DNA of 64,000 nucleotides, from contig JALJCO010012849.1 in the NCBI GenBank assembly GCA_023101725.1, positions 1,240,001 to 1,304,000 on the forward strand, written 5' to 3'. The position numbers were made by a program, and so were the translations under genes. The notes under the pieces were generated by a model that had not been told where the DNA came from, did no database searches, and saw nothing but the letters and a program-made list of their open reading frames with translations. Each line of letters starts with the position of its first letter. Position 1 is the first letter of the stretch. The stretch is from Atherinomorus stipes (lineage: Eukaryota; Chordata; Actinopteri; Atheriniformes; Atherinidae). This document shows, one piece after another, positions 47,401 to 59,237 of the stretch.

Positions 47401-50400
47401 TCAAAATTAATGTCTTAGAACATGTTTTGATAAATTATGATCTCACACCTGTAGCTGGAGATTCTTCCCAAGATGAAGCTGAGGAGGAAGCCAAGGCCAT
47501 TACGGTAGAGACTTGCGCTTACACACACGATGAATTCAGTCTGTCTCTGCAAACACACCATTTACAAGATAAATATTCTGCACGTTTCCCTCCAGGTTAG
47601 GTTTGCTCGTCCCGAGTCAGAGCAGGCCCGACAGAGAAGGATCCAGTCGTACGAGTTTCTCCAGAAGAAGCAGGCAGAGGAACCCTGGATTCACCTGCAG
47701 TACCACAATGTTAAGGTAGGGAAGGCTTACCATTTACTACAAAGCTGGAAACAAAGTGTTTTCTTTCAATGTGTCATTGTTTAACACATTTTGTTTTTGA
47801 TATATTATTAAATGCAGGATGGACGGTCAGAGCATGAAAGGCAGTACTTGTTCTGTCAGTCAGTAGACACCTCAGAAAACACAGAACTGGTCAAGACTCC
47901 AAAGTGAGTACATGAAATGGTCACCTGACTTAATCTAGCCAATCACCATAAATTTTAAGATTCAAGAAGTTACCATTTGGACTGCCACTGTTGGAGGTGG
48001 CCACAATTAAAATACAATTGCCTGACAGTAATTATTAGAGCTAATTACTTCTGTTATTTTTATCAGGGAGTACCTGGCGATGCTGATGCCCCCTCTTGCA
48101 GAGGAGAAAGTGTAAGTATCCCTCATTTCTTTGACAAATATTTTTAGATGGAAGCAGTATTACAGTATAGACACTGAGATGCATTAACCGGTTGGTACCA
48201 GATGTCCCCGGGCAGGACGTGACATAAATGAGTATTTTACTCAGTCTGCCTTCCAAGTACCTGCAATGTTACAGTATACACCATTGGAAAGTTAAGCTTC
48301 TCAACATGTGAATGATGTTTACCATTCCAAGCCACAACCATGTTGTTGGTGGAAGGCGAAACGCCAGCTGGGATCGGGGGGGGGGGAGGGCGGGGGCGTC
48401 GTGGCTCCGGCTAGTGGGGGGCCCGTGGTGGGGCTGCTGCTAGAGGCCACACCCTTCACATATGGGGGACGAATATCCAGTGGTTGTGTGCCGAAGCAGA
48501 GCTGGGTGAGGATATCGGAGGGAGAAGAATGAAGGCCGCCCGGCTAGAACGATTGGACTAATGGGTGGGCGTGGATTCAATGTGGAATAGACTGCAGTGT
48601 GAAACTTGTGTCACAAGTAACTCTTAAAATAGATGCCTGCCACCCGACAGGACTGGGGAAGGACGCACACCAGCAGCACCTCAAATGACTGTTGGGTTTC
48701 TTTTGAGTCTTTTCCAGTCTTGATTGCTCCCTTCTTCCCCCTGTTCCCTCATGATAGTGGAGAGGAGGGAAATGAGTGCTGTCAAAGGTCCAGAGTCAGA
48801 CTGTGTTCTTGTTACTCTCTGCCAAAATGACATGAAGAAGATCAATGAAGAAAAATAAATAAAAATGCCTCTTCTGCCCCCCTCTGTCGTGGCTCAGGAA
48901 GAATACTTATATTATTCTTGCTGGGGGCTGCCCCCTGTTATACGAGTTGTCTTCTATAGTCTGTCGTCTACTTTCTGTGGAGGGGGACCGCGGTAGGTAA
49001 AAAAAAAGTGGGGGGTTGAGAGTTCGGTGCTAGGACACATGTGGGGGCCTTGGGGGACTGGGTTTAAGGGTTAGTGAATTCCTATGAAGAATTTTCTCCT
49101 TCCCTGTTCGCTCTGCCTCACACGGTCGTTGCCCCTCTTGTCCGCTGCTCCCCCTACATATGGTTCAGGGTCCCATTTCCACACAACTTGCCTTTTCCCC
49201 TCTTTGTCTCCTTCGCCCACTCGTCCCCAGGAACAATGGAGTGTTCTGGCCTGGCGATCATACTGTCTCTTTCTGCTCTGCTGCTTTCCCATGGCCTAGA
49301 GCTAAGGAGTAGATATAGAAGTGCTGGTGTGCTCCCCCCCAATCTCCCGCTGCGGTCTGCTGCTCTCCCTGATCTCTAGGCCCTGACATGCGCAAAATAG
49401 GTATGTGGAGATATCCGTGGAGCTATGCAAGGTGGCATTATAAGCTTGGACAGGGAGGGAGGAACTCAGGCCAGCGTTCCTGTTTTTCCTCTAAGGGTGC
49501 GTAGCATGTTCAAAAAGTCTGATTCAGACGTTCGCACATCCTTCCCTTGAGGGTGGTTGGGGTTGTCGTTTAGAAATGCCATAGAGGCTACATAGTTCGT
49601 TCAGTTGTGCTCGAAGTTTGCACTTGATCAGAATGAACCTCCTGGGCCCAAAGCTGAATGACATGTTGCCACAAAATCCGGGCTGTTGTTTTGAGTCTGT
49701 CTCTTGTGGGGAAGCCAGGAAAGGGGTAAAATATCAGTCTTCAGGATGTTTTGATGTGTCGTGAGGTCTCCCCAAGGACAGGAAGTCACTCCAAATTAGA
49801 GGGAAAGACACCAAAAAGGTTTTAAGGGTGCTTGGGCGAGTCAATTTTCTGTCCTGACAGCGAGGGACATTGTGTAATCTGCTGAGCTTCCACTTGCATG
49901 GAGGCCAGAAGAAATTCCGTCGCAAACAGCCAGAGTTTTCTCCACACCAAGTGTCCAAGATCATGGTGTCTCTCCCCTTCCTTGCGTGGGAATCTGGGCA
50001 GAAATCTGGAATCGGTTATGGTGTTATAGTCAATAACACGCGACACAGGCCTTCCGTCCCAGCTGGTGTTTTAGTGTCTCCCCAGGAGAAGAAGTTTCTG
50101 CATTTCCGATGGGAACTTCCATCTCCCATCCCGTCCAGCTCCAGATCTGTGTCCTGTTGCTGCTTGGCCACCACCTCCGTCCCTGGTTCCGGTCTCCATG
50201 GTCAGCACATCAGATTCACAGGGCCTCTACTGGTCTGGGAGCGATCAGATTGTTTCTCCTCCGCCGTCTTCACATAGTAAAAGTGCTGCTGTGCCCCCAC
50301 CGCTGTTCCGTGGTCCGTGGGTGTCTGGAGATGTGCTCTGGATTTTGTCTGTGTCCCCCCCTTGGCCCCATCAGGTGTCTTTAATTTTCTGTTTGCTAGT

Positions 50401-53400
50401 GGTCAATTTAAGGGTATAGTTGGATCTTTCTTTCCTGGGATGTGTCCGGCTAGCATACGCCACGACTCCTCCGTCCATCCTTACCTGGGCCAACTGCTCC
50501 AAGGCCAGCACTGCTTGTCTGTATACAAAAAAATGGCTTCGTATCAGCATATGCAAAATGGGGAGTAGTTAGGCTGTTTGGGTGTTAAATGCTTGCTGAC
50601 AGTCGTCTGACCACACAATTGGCGAGCCCCTGTTCGTTTATAGTGGGGGCACCTACTAAAGGGTATTCAGAGGGCGAGCTCTCTTGCAAAGTTGGGGATG
50701 AAACGGCGATAATATCCTGCCAAGCCAAGAAACGCACGTCTCTTTTAGTTGTGGACGGGCCCTCGTTCAGTGTCCTTGGGGTCTGGCTTTCCCCCCCTGT
50801 CCATGCCAGGAAGTTCCCTCCCGGTGAGTTGGCCTTGTCCTCTCACTTCGTCATTGTGTTTGCTAAAAGCCGGGGGGGTGGGTTGAAAGTGGAATAAATG
50901 ATGTAAAGTGGGTGTTGCCCTTTGCTGTTGATTGGGGAGGTGGTGGGGATTAAGCCAAATGGTTCTGAACTATCCCACGGGGTATTGGTCTTTGGGGTCC
51001 TCCCACCGCGGCCGGGGGGGGGGGGGGGGGTAGGTCTCCTCGGGGGAGGGAGTCGTGTGGGGTTATGCGGTCAAAAACGCCCGCCTCCCGCGACCATTGG
51101 GGCCTGGCTGCCGCTGGTTCCCCCTCTCCGATTCTGCTGAGGTCCTCACCTGTCATTGGGGTGGGGGGTGTGCTCGGGGTGTCCGTGTGAATTGGTGCTG
51201 CCTGTCGTGTTCAAATCCTCTAGTGAAACACTTCCCCCGGCACAGGGCCGTCTGCTGCGCGTCAAATCCCCCCGCGGTTTCCCGTCCGAGATAATGTTTC
51301 TTGTTCTCCAGGTCCGCTCCAACAATATCCCCTACAGTTTCGTGGGGGGGTTGCGCCATATGTGGGGTCCCGGACACCGCAAGCCGGGCGACCTAAGGGG
51401 GGGCTAGTTTGAATCCTGATTGGGCTCTGCTGTTAAGGTCCGGCAAGAAGTGGAGGTGATTGCACAGTGTCCTGTCCTCGAGGACCCATTCGTGCTCGCC
51501 CCCAGACTACCTTCCTGGCTGGATGGTAGGCCCTGCGCTTGCTGGCGTCAACCCCATGCGCCATCCTCCCGTGGTGCTGCCCGTTGGGGAGGCACCAGTC
51601 CTGCCTTCCTGTGGGTCCTGGAACAAGTCTTTGGCCTAGGGGATTAAGAGGTCTTCCAACAGGTCTTATTCATGCAATAAGTAGGGGTGAGAGGAATGTC
51701 TGCTCTTTCACCCACGCCGGGCAGTTGCACCCCTCTTCAAAGTCCTCCTGCTTCTTTGGATGGTAGGTTTGCGTTTAGAGTCATTTTTGGGGTCACATAA
51801 GATAAGGAATCTGTGGTAATTTGGTAAAGACTTGCTGATCAAAGTCTTGTGGCCTGTTCTTCAGTCTGCAGGGCTCCATTCCTTTCTCCCTTAGGGCATT
51901 TGCCAAAAATATGGTCTGGTTCCATTTCCTCCCCTCCGCTTTGGCAGTAGAGGGATGTTGTTTAATTGGATTTGGCGTAGATGGGGGACGGCAGAATCTG
52001 GAATATGCCAACCGCCCACATGGGATATAGGTTCCATCTGCAGCAAGTTTGGGTGTGTGGGCTGAGTCTCTTCTGGCTGGAGGGTCAGATGTAGGGCGTG
52101 AAGATGAGCATGATGGGTTGAAACTGCTGAGTCTCTCTTGTCTCCAGGCATTCTCTGCTCTCGTACTTCCTGTAGGGCTCCGCTATTTGTCAGCCCAGTC
52201 TCTTTCTCAGTTAAGATTTGGAAGCACTGGACTCACCCACAGTTGAGAGAAAAGTTCTGCTCGGCGTTTGGAAGTTGTTCCCGTCCAGAGAAAGGTTTTC
52301 CAGTCTGCAGTAAAAGTGATTTGGGTTGGCGGGCGTAAGTCCTTATGGTGCTCCTCAGTTCGGAGTTGCGAATCCCATTAAGCTGGTCTGTAAGATGATG
52401 TTCATAAGTGGTGCATCTCATCGTGTTTCACTGTGATTCGACTGAGAAATAAGCTCAAATCTTTGAGTTTGTGTGCAGTAAAAAATGGGCTTAAATGGTA
52501 AGGGACTCTGTCCCCATATAAAGAATTTAATGTCAAAAATTTTGTTGCTGTTCCGTTCTGTTCCCCCAAAACAAGACTTCCCGCTGCTTCATCAGTCAGT
52601 GCACAATATATTTCTGTGTTAGTAATTCTGTGTTGAATAAGTCTGGTCTGTTTTTCCTTCCCCATATTTTAAATCTCCACCACCCTTTACTTGGGGAGCC
52701 AGGGTGCACCCGATAGGCTCCTTTCAAAAAAAAAAAAATATATAAAATTAAAAGAGGGAAAAAAATGGCAATTTGGGATGACTGTTGTGTGTAGACAATG
52801 CGCCACAAGATTGATGGCTGGAAAAGAGTTCCTCTCGCCGCCAAGAAATGGGAAATTATTAAAAAAGGTTCAGTATGGTGGGAGAATCAAAAGAGACAAC
52901 AGGCATTAAATAAATAAAATTTTTTCAAATCAAAAAGTGTTAAAAGTTCAGGTAACCTGCTCCAGTTGATAGCTGGCTCGGCTTGTCCAAATTCCCCGGT
53001 GGAAAAGGCATCAGTCGCATCGTGAATCTAGTGTTTCAGAGTCCAGAAGAGTCCAAACTCAGACTGCTCAGCAAAGGCCAACACCCCTTCAGGGGGGCTA
53101 AACTGGGAGTAGAGAATCTATCAGTGGTTGTAGTTATGCCGAAGCCAGTCGTGGGCTGAGGATAATCGGCCAGGGCAGAAGAATGAAGTGCCGCGGCTCA
53201 GCAACGTTGGTAATGGGTGGCTGTCGTGGATTAAATGCTGGAATCGTCTGCAAGTTGATGCAAACTCTGTGTCCCCAGATCTTTAAAATCAGATGCCTGC
53301 CCCCGAAGGACTGGGGAAGGAGCGCACACCAGCAGCACCTCCAAATGACTGTTGGGCTTCTTTTGGTCTTTCTCCCGTCTTGATTGCTCCCTATCTTCCC

Positions 53401-56400
53401 CCTGTTCCCTCCATGTAGTGGAGAGGAGGGAAAGAGTGTGTCAAGGTCCAGAGTCAGACTGTGTTCTGTTCATCTCTGCCAAACATGACATGCAGAAAAC
53501 ACATGCAAGAAAAATCACAATAAAACACATGCACTCTTCATGACATCTATAAATTCAGTAAACACTCATTTCTGAACCATCGCAAATGCAATTTATCTTT
53601 GAAGTCATACTGTACTCCAGTAGCGGATGATACTGTAACAAGTAAATCCTGTTACATCAGCAAGGTTCCAGTAAAAGTCCACTAAAATATTTGCAAGTCT
53701 TTTTATCCATAAAAACCAATTTTAAGCTAAATTAATGGATTTTATGGGGTTAACTCTCTGTTCCTTTGCATCCTAGTGCAAAGCCTGTTGGTCCCAGTAA
53801 TGTGCTCTCCATGGCCCAGCTCCGCACTCTTCCACTGGGAGAGCAAGTCAAGACCCTGATGAAGAACGGTAGGTTGACACAAGTAGAAAGATGCTTATCA
53901 GGTTTCTGTCAGAGTGGCTTTGAGCCAAGTTGTGATGATTAGTCATCCTTGCAGTTTTTGTTTGTAGCACATGGAGGCATCTGTAATACTGATAGACATG
54001 CAGTGTTTTAGGAACCTGATCTTCAAGGATAACCTTCTTTTTTTTCCCAACCTGGACCTTATTTCTAGGAGTTCATGCGTGCATTTACTCACTGGAGTAA
54101 ATTTCTGAATCACTTTGACTCCTTTGGAAGTTATTACGTTGATTCGCCCTTCGTTGTACATCCAGTATAATGGCGGAGACGGGGCAGCCTCTATAAGGCA
54201 TTATCTGCAGCAAAACTCCTTGATTTTTGCCAATACTTAAAGAGAATGAATGAACGAACGAGTAGTATTGTCCTGTGAGTGCAGATTTAGCTTCTGTTAC
54301 ACTTTTCTGGGCCGCACATTCACCATGCGCACTTCCGTAGTGCAGCTAAGAGCAGCTTGCTACCCAGACAAAAGAAAAAACACAATTTGTGAAACTCTAA
54401 ACTCACAGGACAATAGCACTCCTTCATTCGTTCATTCTACTTAAAGCATTGATGAAATGAAGGTGACATAATATCAACGTAATATCTACCAAAGGAGTCA
54501 AAGTGATGCAGAAATTTTACCAGTGAGTAAATGCATGTATAAACTCCTAAAAATAAGGTCCAGGTTGAAAAAAAAAAGAAAGTTATCCTTTAAAAGGTTG
54601 GAGGATCTTTCAATGGTTTTTAAAGTGCTGATTGTTTTCGGTTTACTTTTGTTTGTTTTTTTTTGTCCAGTTTAATATTTCCTCTACTATCTCTTGTCTC
54701 TGCAGTCAAGGTAATGCCGTTCGCTAACCTGATGGGTCTGCTGGCCTCCGGAACCGACCAGACTTCAGTGCTGCGCTGCATCCAGCAGGTGGCGCTACTG
54801 GTTCAGGGGAATTGGGTTGTGAAGAGGTGAGACCAGACTTATTCTATTCCACTCGTTCATGGATATTTATTAGTAATAAGGCTGAAATGCTACAAAGCAA
54901 ATGAGTTTAACTAAATCTTGTGGTTTTGTTTTGTCTCCAGTGATGTTTTATATCCTAAAAACACGTGCAGTGCTCACAGCGGTGTCCCTGCTGAGGTGCT
55001 CTGTCGTGGCAGAGATTTTGTGGTGAGCTGCTGCCTCTGTTTTCTGTATTTTAAATGATCCAAAATTAGATGTGCTTCATATGCAGTCAAATTAAAGTCA
55101 TGGAAAATGTTTTATTTTTTAGATGTGGAGATTCACCCAGGAGCGTTCAGTGATGAGAAAGGAGATAACATCTATCATCAAAGTAAGGATCTGTGCTCTG
55201 ATGTGTTGGGTAACCACTGATTTAGCAGTGGCAGTTCATTGGAAATAACTTGCACATTTATTATGTGAAAAGATATTCGTTTGTCTCTTGATGATGTCAC
55301 CTGTTTTGAGTGCTAATTTTGTCTTTGACCACTTAGTCTGTCTTGTTTCTCCCACCTCCAGGCTTCACTTATTCTACTCATGCAGGGAAAAGTAGTTAAC
55401 TGCTCCTTTCCTCTCTCTGTTAGCTTCCACCAGAGGATGTGAAGGAGTTCCTCGAGCATGTGGCAGCTCCTCGGATAAACCGGGGCTGGGAGTTCCTGTT
55501 GCCTACAGACGTAGACTTCATTAAGAAGCACCCAGATGTTGCCCACAGGCAGCAAATGCTGTGGCTTGGCATCCAGAGCAAGTAGGTTTCATGAACAGCC
55601 TCACCAGGGAATTAGTGCTGCTATTTTTAAAAAAATTTTTAACATTTTTTTTTAGGATGGCTTGTTGTTTAATAGAAAAAATCTTTGTTTTTGTCTTGAA
55701 GGTTGGAAAAGGTGTTTAATTTCTCTAAAGAAGACTTTGTGCCAAAGAATTCCCCGGTTCCTGGTGAGAAGGAGTTTCCTGTTTTTGAAATGCTCAGTAG
55801 ATGTAATTGTTTCACAAACTGATGTTTGATGCGTTGCTTTCCAGAGTCTGTCCACATCAGCGGGGAGCAGCGTCTGAAGATGGCTCAGGAGCGAGCACAA
55901 GAAAACCGGTCATCCTTGCAAAGGGACCTGGACGCCAAACACGCAGAAAGCAGCAGCCACTTCAAACAAGGCTCTGTCAGTGACGGGAACGACGAGCCGA
56001 TGGACACCTCCGCCATCCCCAACGGTTCTATGAATGGTTACGCCAGTGCCACCTCCCCCTGCTTTGATCACGCTAACGGAGGGAGTCCTGGCAACACGCC
56101 ATCCCCGGAGCTGCAAGACTTTGTCAGAAAGACTTTCAGGAAACATTTTGTGCTGACGTTGAACGAGCTAAAGAGGCTGTTTAACCTCCACCTGGCGTCC
56201 ATGCCAGTGGGACAAAACATCCTCCACTCAGTGTCGGACCACGTGCTACAGGACGCTGCACTGCTGTGCCAGTGCAAACAGATTATGGTGCCTGTGAGTA
56301 TTCAAGGAGAGGAGTTCTCCTCTATGGCTGAACATCAGTTTTCCAAGCTTGAGGATGCAAAACTCCTTTTTAAAAATATTTATTGCCACCAAAACCTCAT

Positions 56401-56739
56401 ATTTGATAAATGCTGGAATGTGTGAGGATGTGCTGCATGAGTTAAGAGTTAAGACAAGTGCATATAATTTTCTGGGAGCTCATTTTAAAAAAAAGATGGC
56501 TTACAGCAGATTAAAAAGCACAAACCTGCTGCAGCAGGATGTTGAAACACTCACCTTTCACATATGCAAAGCTACAGGAAGAAGCAAACCAGCAGAACAA
56601 AAACCACATCCACTGTTCTGAGCATTCAGCCCTGGAGCTCAGCAGAGAAACTGAACACAAACAGCCGCACTGTTGATAAGATTCAGTAACAGCAGCTGAA
56701 TGTGTAAAAAAGAAATACAGTGTCATCAGATCATTGCAG

Positions 56740-56800
<61 letters not shown>

Positions 56801-59237
56801 GATCTGTTACATTGTTGTTAATTTAGCTTTGTTGTCAAGCTGCATAAATTCTTGTATGATTGCTGCTGCAGTGATGCATATTACCTTTTTAGTTAAAATG
56901 CTCTTAATTCAAAGCAGGCTTTTAAAACCAAGTAAGCTCAGTCCCATTCATGCAGAAGTCACTGGTCATCCATTTCACCTGCACATCCGGCTTTGAAGCA
57001 TTTTTATTATCTTTTTATCTTGGAATCAGAGCTGCTGCTCCTCTCGTCTGCCTGTGGATGTTGAATAAAGGGGGATTTCACCTCGTATCAGTTTTCTTAC
57101 ACAGAATAACGACATTAACGGTCTTTTTCAAGCACAGGTGCACTCGAGCAGTGCAGACCTGCCTCTCAGGTTTCACTCAAATTCAAGAGGCCACTTGATA
57201 CCCCGTCTGTCTGTTTGTAGTTGGAAGGTCTGCTCTGTTTTTTTGGCTCAGGTGGTTGCAAGCTTTATGCAGACTGGTGTCTGTTGTGCTTGCTCAGAGA
57301 AGGGAGTGGTGTGGTGTGTGCCACATCCTCTTTGTTGTTCTTTAAGCTGCCAGAGCCAGTTCTGTCCCATCTAGAGTCTTATCCTTTCTGCATCCTTGAT
57401 TTTAAAGGATTTTCGCTGTTGTTTGGGGGAGGGAATGGCCCAATGCCATCTTTGTTATGCAACAGATTATTAGCCTTAAAGCAAAGCTCTTTACGGCACA
57501 GTGAGCGGTTAAGACAGGTTGTTTGTGTTTGAATGCAGGGAAACCTTGAAGGAGATCCCCCCCCCCCCCCCCCCCCGGCAGTTCATAGATCAGTGTCGAG
57601 ACAGTGGGTCGTGGAGAGATAATCCTGGTTTTTCTGTGCTAAGGCTGTCCAGACTGTCCTTGTTTTGACTTGGCATTTGGGCAGAAGATCAAGTTAACGT
57701 ACATCTCAGGTGCCTTAGAGAAAAGAAAGCTATTAAACCTCACTATAGTTGACTAACTGGTTCTGAAAATAGAGAAATGTCATTATTGAAACACTCATGG
57801 GACAGTCCAAAACTTGATCATGACTGGTCAAGTTCACCTCTTTAGAGCATAAGTAGGTTTAGCAATAATAACTGGCAACCTCCTGGTTCATGCTTACATG
57901 TCTTTTTATGTTTTCTTTTAACTTTTAGTTTCCTGCTCAGAGCAAAGCGGCTCCTGACGAACAGAAGGTGTTTGGCTTGTGGGAGACTGGAGACGACTTC
58001 GACAAGGTAAATTCTCAGTTTGCATGCATTTGCTGGCAAAATGCCCCACAAATCGCATCATTTCACATAAGCTTGAGACAGGAAGTAAACAGGGTTTGAT
58101 CTCTGTTGCAATGACGGCTCTGAATCGTTGCCTCATGATTTCATTATATTCTGTTAGAATTTATCTGTTTAGGATTCAGTGTGTATAAAGATGGTCATGA
58201 TCAGATTTTTTTTTTTTTTTAAGTGCTAGTTGAGGGAAATGCACAATCTCACTTTATAATGTTTACTTTTTGCTTTTTTTTTAAATCAATACTGCAGCAG
58301 TTATTTTATGTCAGTCAATTATTTAAATTCCATCTGCGACAGACTGGCGACATGTCCAGCCTGTACCCTACCCTCTTGCCTGATAATAGCTGTAATAGGC
58401 TCCAGCAACCCTTGCGACCCTGTGCTGGATAAGCGGTACAGAAAATGACTGATGATGATGATGACATCTTAACAGCTTGCATTAGCAAATAACTATGATT
58501 CCATATAACTACATTTTCATTGATATATTTTGTCGCATAATTAGATTCATTTTGTCTTCTCTATAATTCAAATGTTACTTTTTTTTTCATGATAAGATTT
58601 TTAGGAGGAGTTGTAGTCTACCTTGATGTTTTGACTGTCACTTCAGCTTTCCTCCGAAGCGCTTTTGAGGAACACTGAAGTGACAGTCAAACCATGTCAA
58701 AAGTAAACTACAACTCCTCCTAAAAATCCGTCATGAAAAAAGAACTTTGATTATTCTTTTTATTTTATTTGGTGCATCAAAAAAAGTAGACAGCTATGTT
58801 TTAATGTAAAAACCTGCCTGCATCTTAGTGATCCACCTCGGTACTCTATATATGTGTGTGAATCAGCTGCATCTGAAGTTCACACAGGCTTTGCAAGCTG
58901 CTGCAGAATCCAAAAAGCAGTCCACTACTTTCAGATCAAAGCATTTTCCTGATCTGTTTTTTGTCTTTTTTTCGTCTGCAGCATCGTCGGCTGCTGTACG
59001 ACTTGTTCACAAAGAACTACCGGATCAGGAGGCCCATGATTCAAACCAAAGTGGCGCAGGAGTTTGGAGACTCGTCTAAAGCCGACATAGACCGTCTGCT
59101 TCATGTGAGAACAGGGTGCTGGGTTGAACATCAACATGCTAACGTTTTCCACTGATCTAACCTGCAGTTTGTTGTTTCAGGAGTGTTGCAGCAGCCATGC
59201 AGGAATGTGGTACCTCAAAGGAACGATACAGTCCTGA
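41441..59237 (+). CDS. polr3e: DNA-directed RNA polymerase III subunit RPC5
   Basis: Exons: 41441-41479, 45604-45654, 45776-45853, 45957-46072, 46184-46266, 46513-46620, 47455-47504, 47596-47715, 47818-47903, 48067-48111, 53777-53868, 54706-54826, 54941-55022, 55123-55182, 55424-55581, 55702-55763, 55845-56293, 57929-58006, 58982-59104, 59181-59237. All phases close; 685 aa (human 708). RPC5 pairs with RPC4 in the TFIIF-like module of RNA polymerase III, which makes tRNAs and 5S RNA. Visible: acidic N-terminus MASGDDDDPIIEE, then the Sin-like region (VYLAKSLADKLYLFQYPVRP, CRSKGEQIALNVDG, MRPSFSYLDKAD), SYEFLQKK, LCRGRDFVMWRFTQ, winged-helix type segments (NRGWEFLLPTDVDFIKKHPDV; LTLNELKRLFNLHLASMP) and the conserved end MWYLKGTIQS. 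The Ser/Asn-rich linker (residues ~470-510) lacks the long acidic run of the human protein. Introns carry five mobile elements; the coding sequence is intact. Confidence 0.96.
41480..45603 (+). other. polr3e intron 1
   Basis: A 4.1 kb intron. It holds a poly-T run at 41544-41569, a TTTG-rich patch near 42030-42065, an A-run at 42211-42230, the Tc1 element at 43238-44192 and a small inverted repeat (CAGACTCCAGT/ACTGGAGTCTG) at about 44768-44833. No other gene is seen. Confidence 0.7.
43238..44192 (-). mobile_element. Tc1-like transposon, internally shortened, transposase broken
   Basis: A TA target duplication (43236-43237 and 44193-44194) flanks inverted ends beginning CAGT with AAAAAGTGTTTGCC. 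The inverted repeats are long, about 200 bp, and reach the CAAAATGCAGTTTTT boundary. On the minus strand 43804-44061 encodes VKYGGGSVMVWGCLAASGPG, and 43299-43763 encodes LQQDNDPEHTSK (second catalytic Asp) and SQSSDLNPVEMLWHELKKAV (third acid, Glu, DD34E type). The two pieces are in different frames, and the N-terminal DNA-binding part and first Asp region are missing. At 955 bp it is shorter than a full Tc1 element. It is inactive. Confidence 0.88.
46813..47019. mobile_element. Mariner-type MITE in polr3e intron 6
   Basis: The ends CACTACTCACAAAAAGTTAG and, on the other strand, CACTACTCACACAAAGTTAG are ~25 bp inverted repeats with TA on both sides (46811-46812, 47020-47021). At 207 bp with no coding sequence it is a non-autonomous Tc1/mariner element. 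Confidence 0.85.
48310..48875 (-). repeat. Left LTR (3' LTR of the antisense Gypsy element)
   Basis: It shares with the right copy GTGCCGAAGC/ATGCCGAAGC, GGACTGGGGAAGGA, CACACCAGCAGCACCT, AAATGACTGTTGGG, TTGATTGCTCCC, TCCCCCTGTTCCCT and GTCCAGAGTCAGACTGTG, in the same order. The inner border is near 48875, next to the purine tract; the outer border is approximate. Confidence 0.7.
52967..53540 (-). repeat. Right LTR (5' LTR of the antisense Gypsy element)
   Basis: It matches the left LTR with many small insertions and deletions. Its right end on + is CTCTTCA, so the element would begin with TG on the minus strand. The left edge (TGATAGCTGG) is chosen because TGGAGCAGGTTACC, a possible primer-binding site, follows two bases away on the minus strand. 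That choice is tentative. Confidence 0.55.
54025..54590. mobile_element. Large foldback element in polr3e intron 11
   Basis: The left arm from AAGGATAACCTTC through CTGGACCTTATTTCTAGGAG, GCATTTACTCACTGG and TTTGACTCCTTTGG to TTACGTTGAT is mirrored by the right arm ending AAAGTTATCCTT, arms of about 125 bp. A second inner inverted pair (GAATGAATGAACGAACGAG, GTATTGTCCTGTGAG versus CTCACAGGACAATA, TTCATTCGTTCATTC) sits inside. Nearly the whole 566 bp can fold. No coding sequence is visible. Confidence 0.8.
56738..56799. repeat. (TA)n microsatellite
   Basis: About 30 TA units in polr3e intron 17, between exons ending at 56293 and starting at 57929. The same intron has a C-run at 57557-57576. Confidence 0.9.
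58325..58465 (+). mobile_element. LINE/SINE 3'-end fragment with (GAT)n tail
   Basis: ACTGGCGACATGTCCAGCCT, GTACCCT, ATAGGCTCCAGCA and CTGGATAAGCGGTACAGAAA, followed by (GAT)n, is the common 3' tail of a fish non-LTR retroelement family. Only about 140 bp is present, so the exact family is not assigned. Confidence 0.55.
58577..58743. mobile_element. Near-perfect hairpin MITE in polr3e intron 18
   Basis: The left arm (TTTTTTCATGA, GATTTTTAGGAGGAGTTGTA, TTTTGACTGTCACTTCAG) and the right arm (CTGAAGTGACAGTCAAA, TACAACTCCTCCTAAAAATC, TCATGAAAAAA) pair over about 65 bases with few mismatches, around a 28-base loop. There is no coding sequence. Confidence 0.8.

Larger units (their letters stand above)
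48310..53540 (-). mobile_element. Ty3/Gypsy-type LTR retrotransposon, heavily damaged, antisense in polr3e intron 10
   Basis: Two similar direct repeats (about 48310-48875 and 52967-53540) bound a ~4 kb interior. On the minus strand the order is right for Gypsy: a possible gag region (51.8-52.2 kb), a protease-like stretch (51.15-51.38 kb), the reverse-transcriptase thumb motif GLAGYYRRFIPNFA in one frame (about 50668-50730), an RNase H motif VVAYASRT (about 50440-50470), and an integrase-like HHDLGH segment (49.8-50.0 kb). A G-rich purine tract lies just inside the left LTR on the minus strand, as a polypurine primer. Frames shift and stop repeatedly and G-runs look inflated (48376-48386, 51015-51030). 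It is dead, or poorly assembled. Exact borders and target duplication could not be fixed. Confidence 0.78.

Noticed and set aside
48308..52909. Many open frames of 60-135 codons on both strands
   Set aside because: They are fragments and shadows of the damaged Gypsy element; only short motifs in the correct order carry information.
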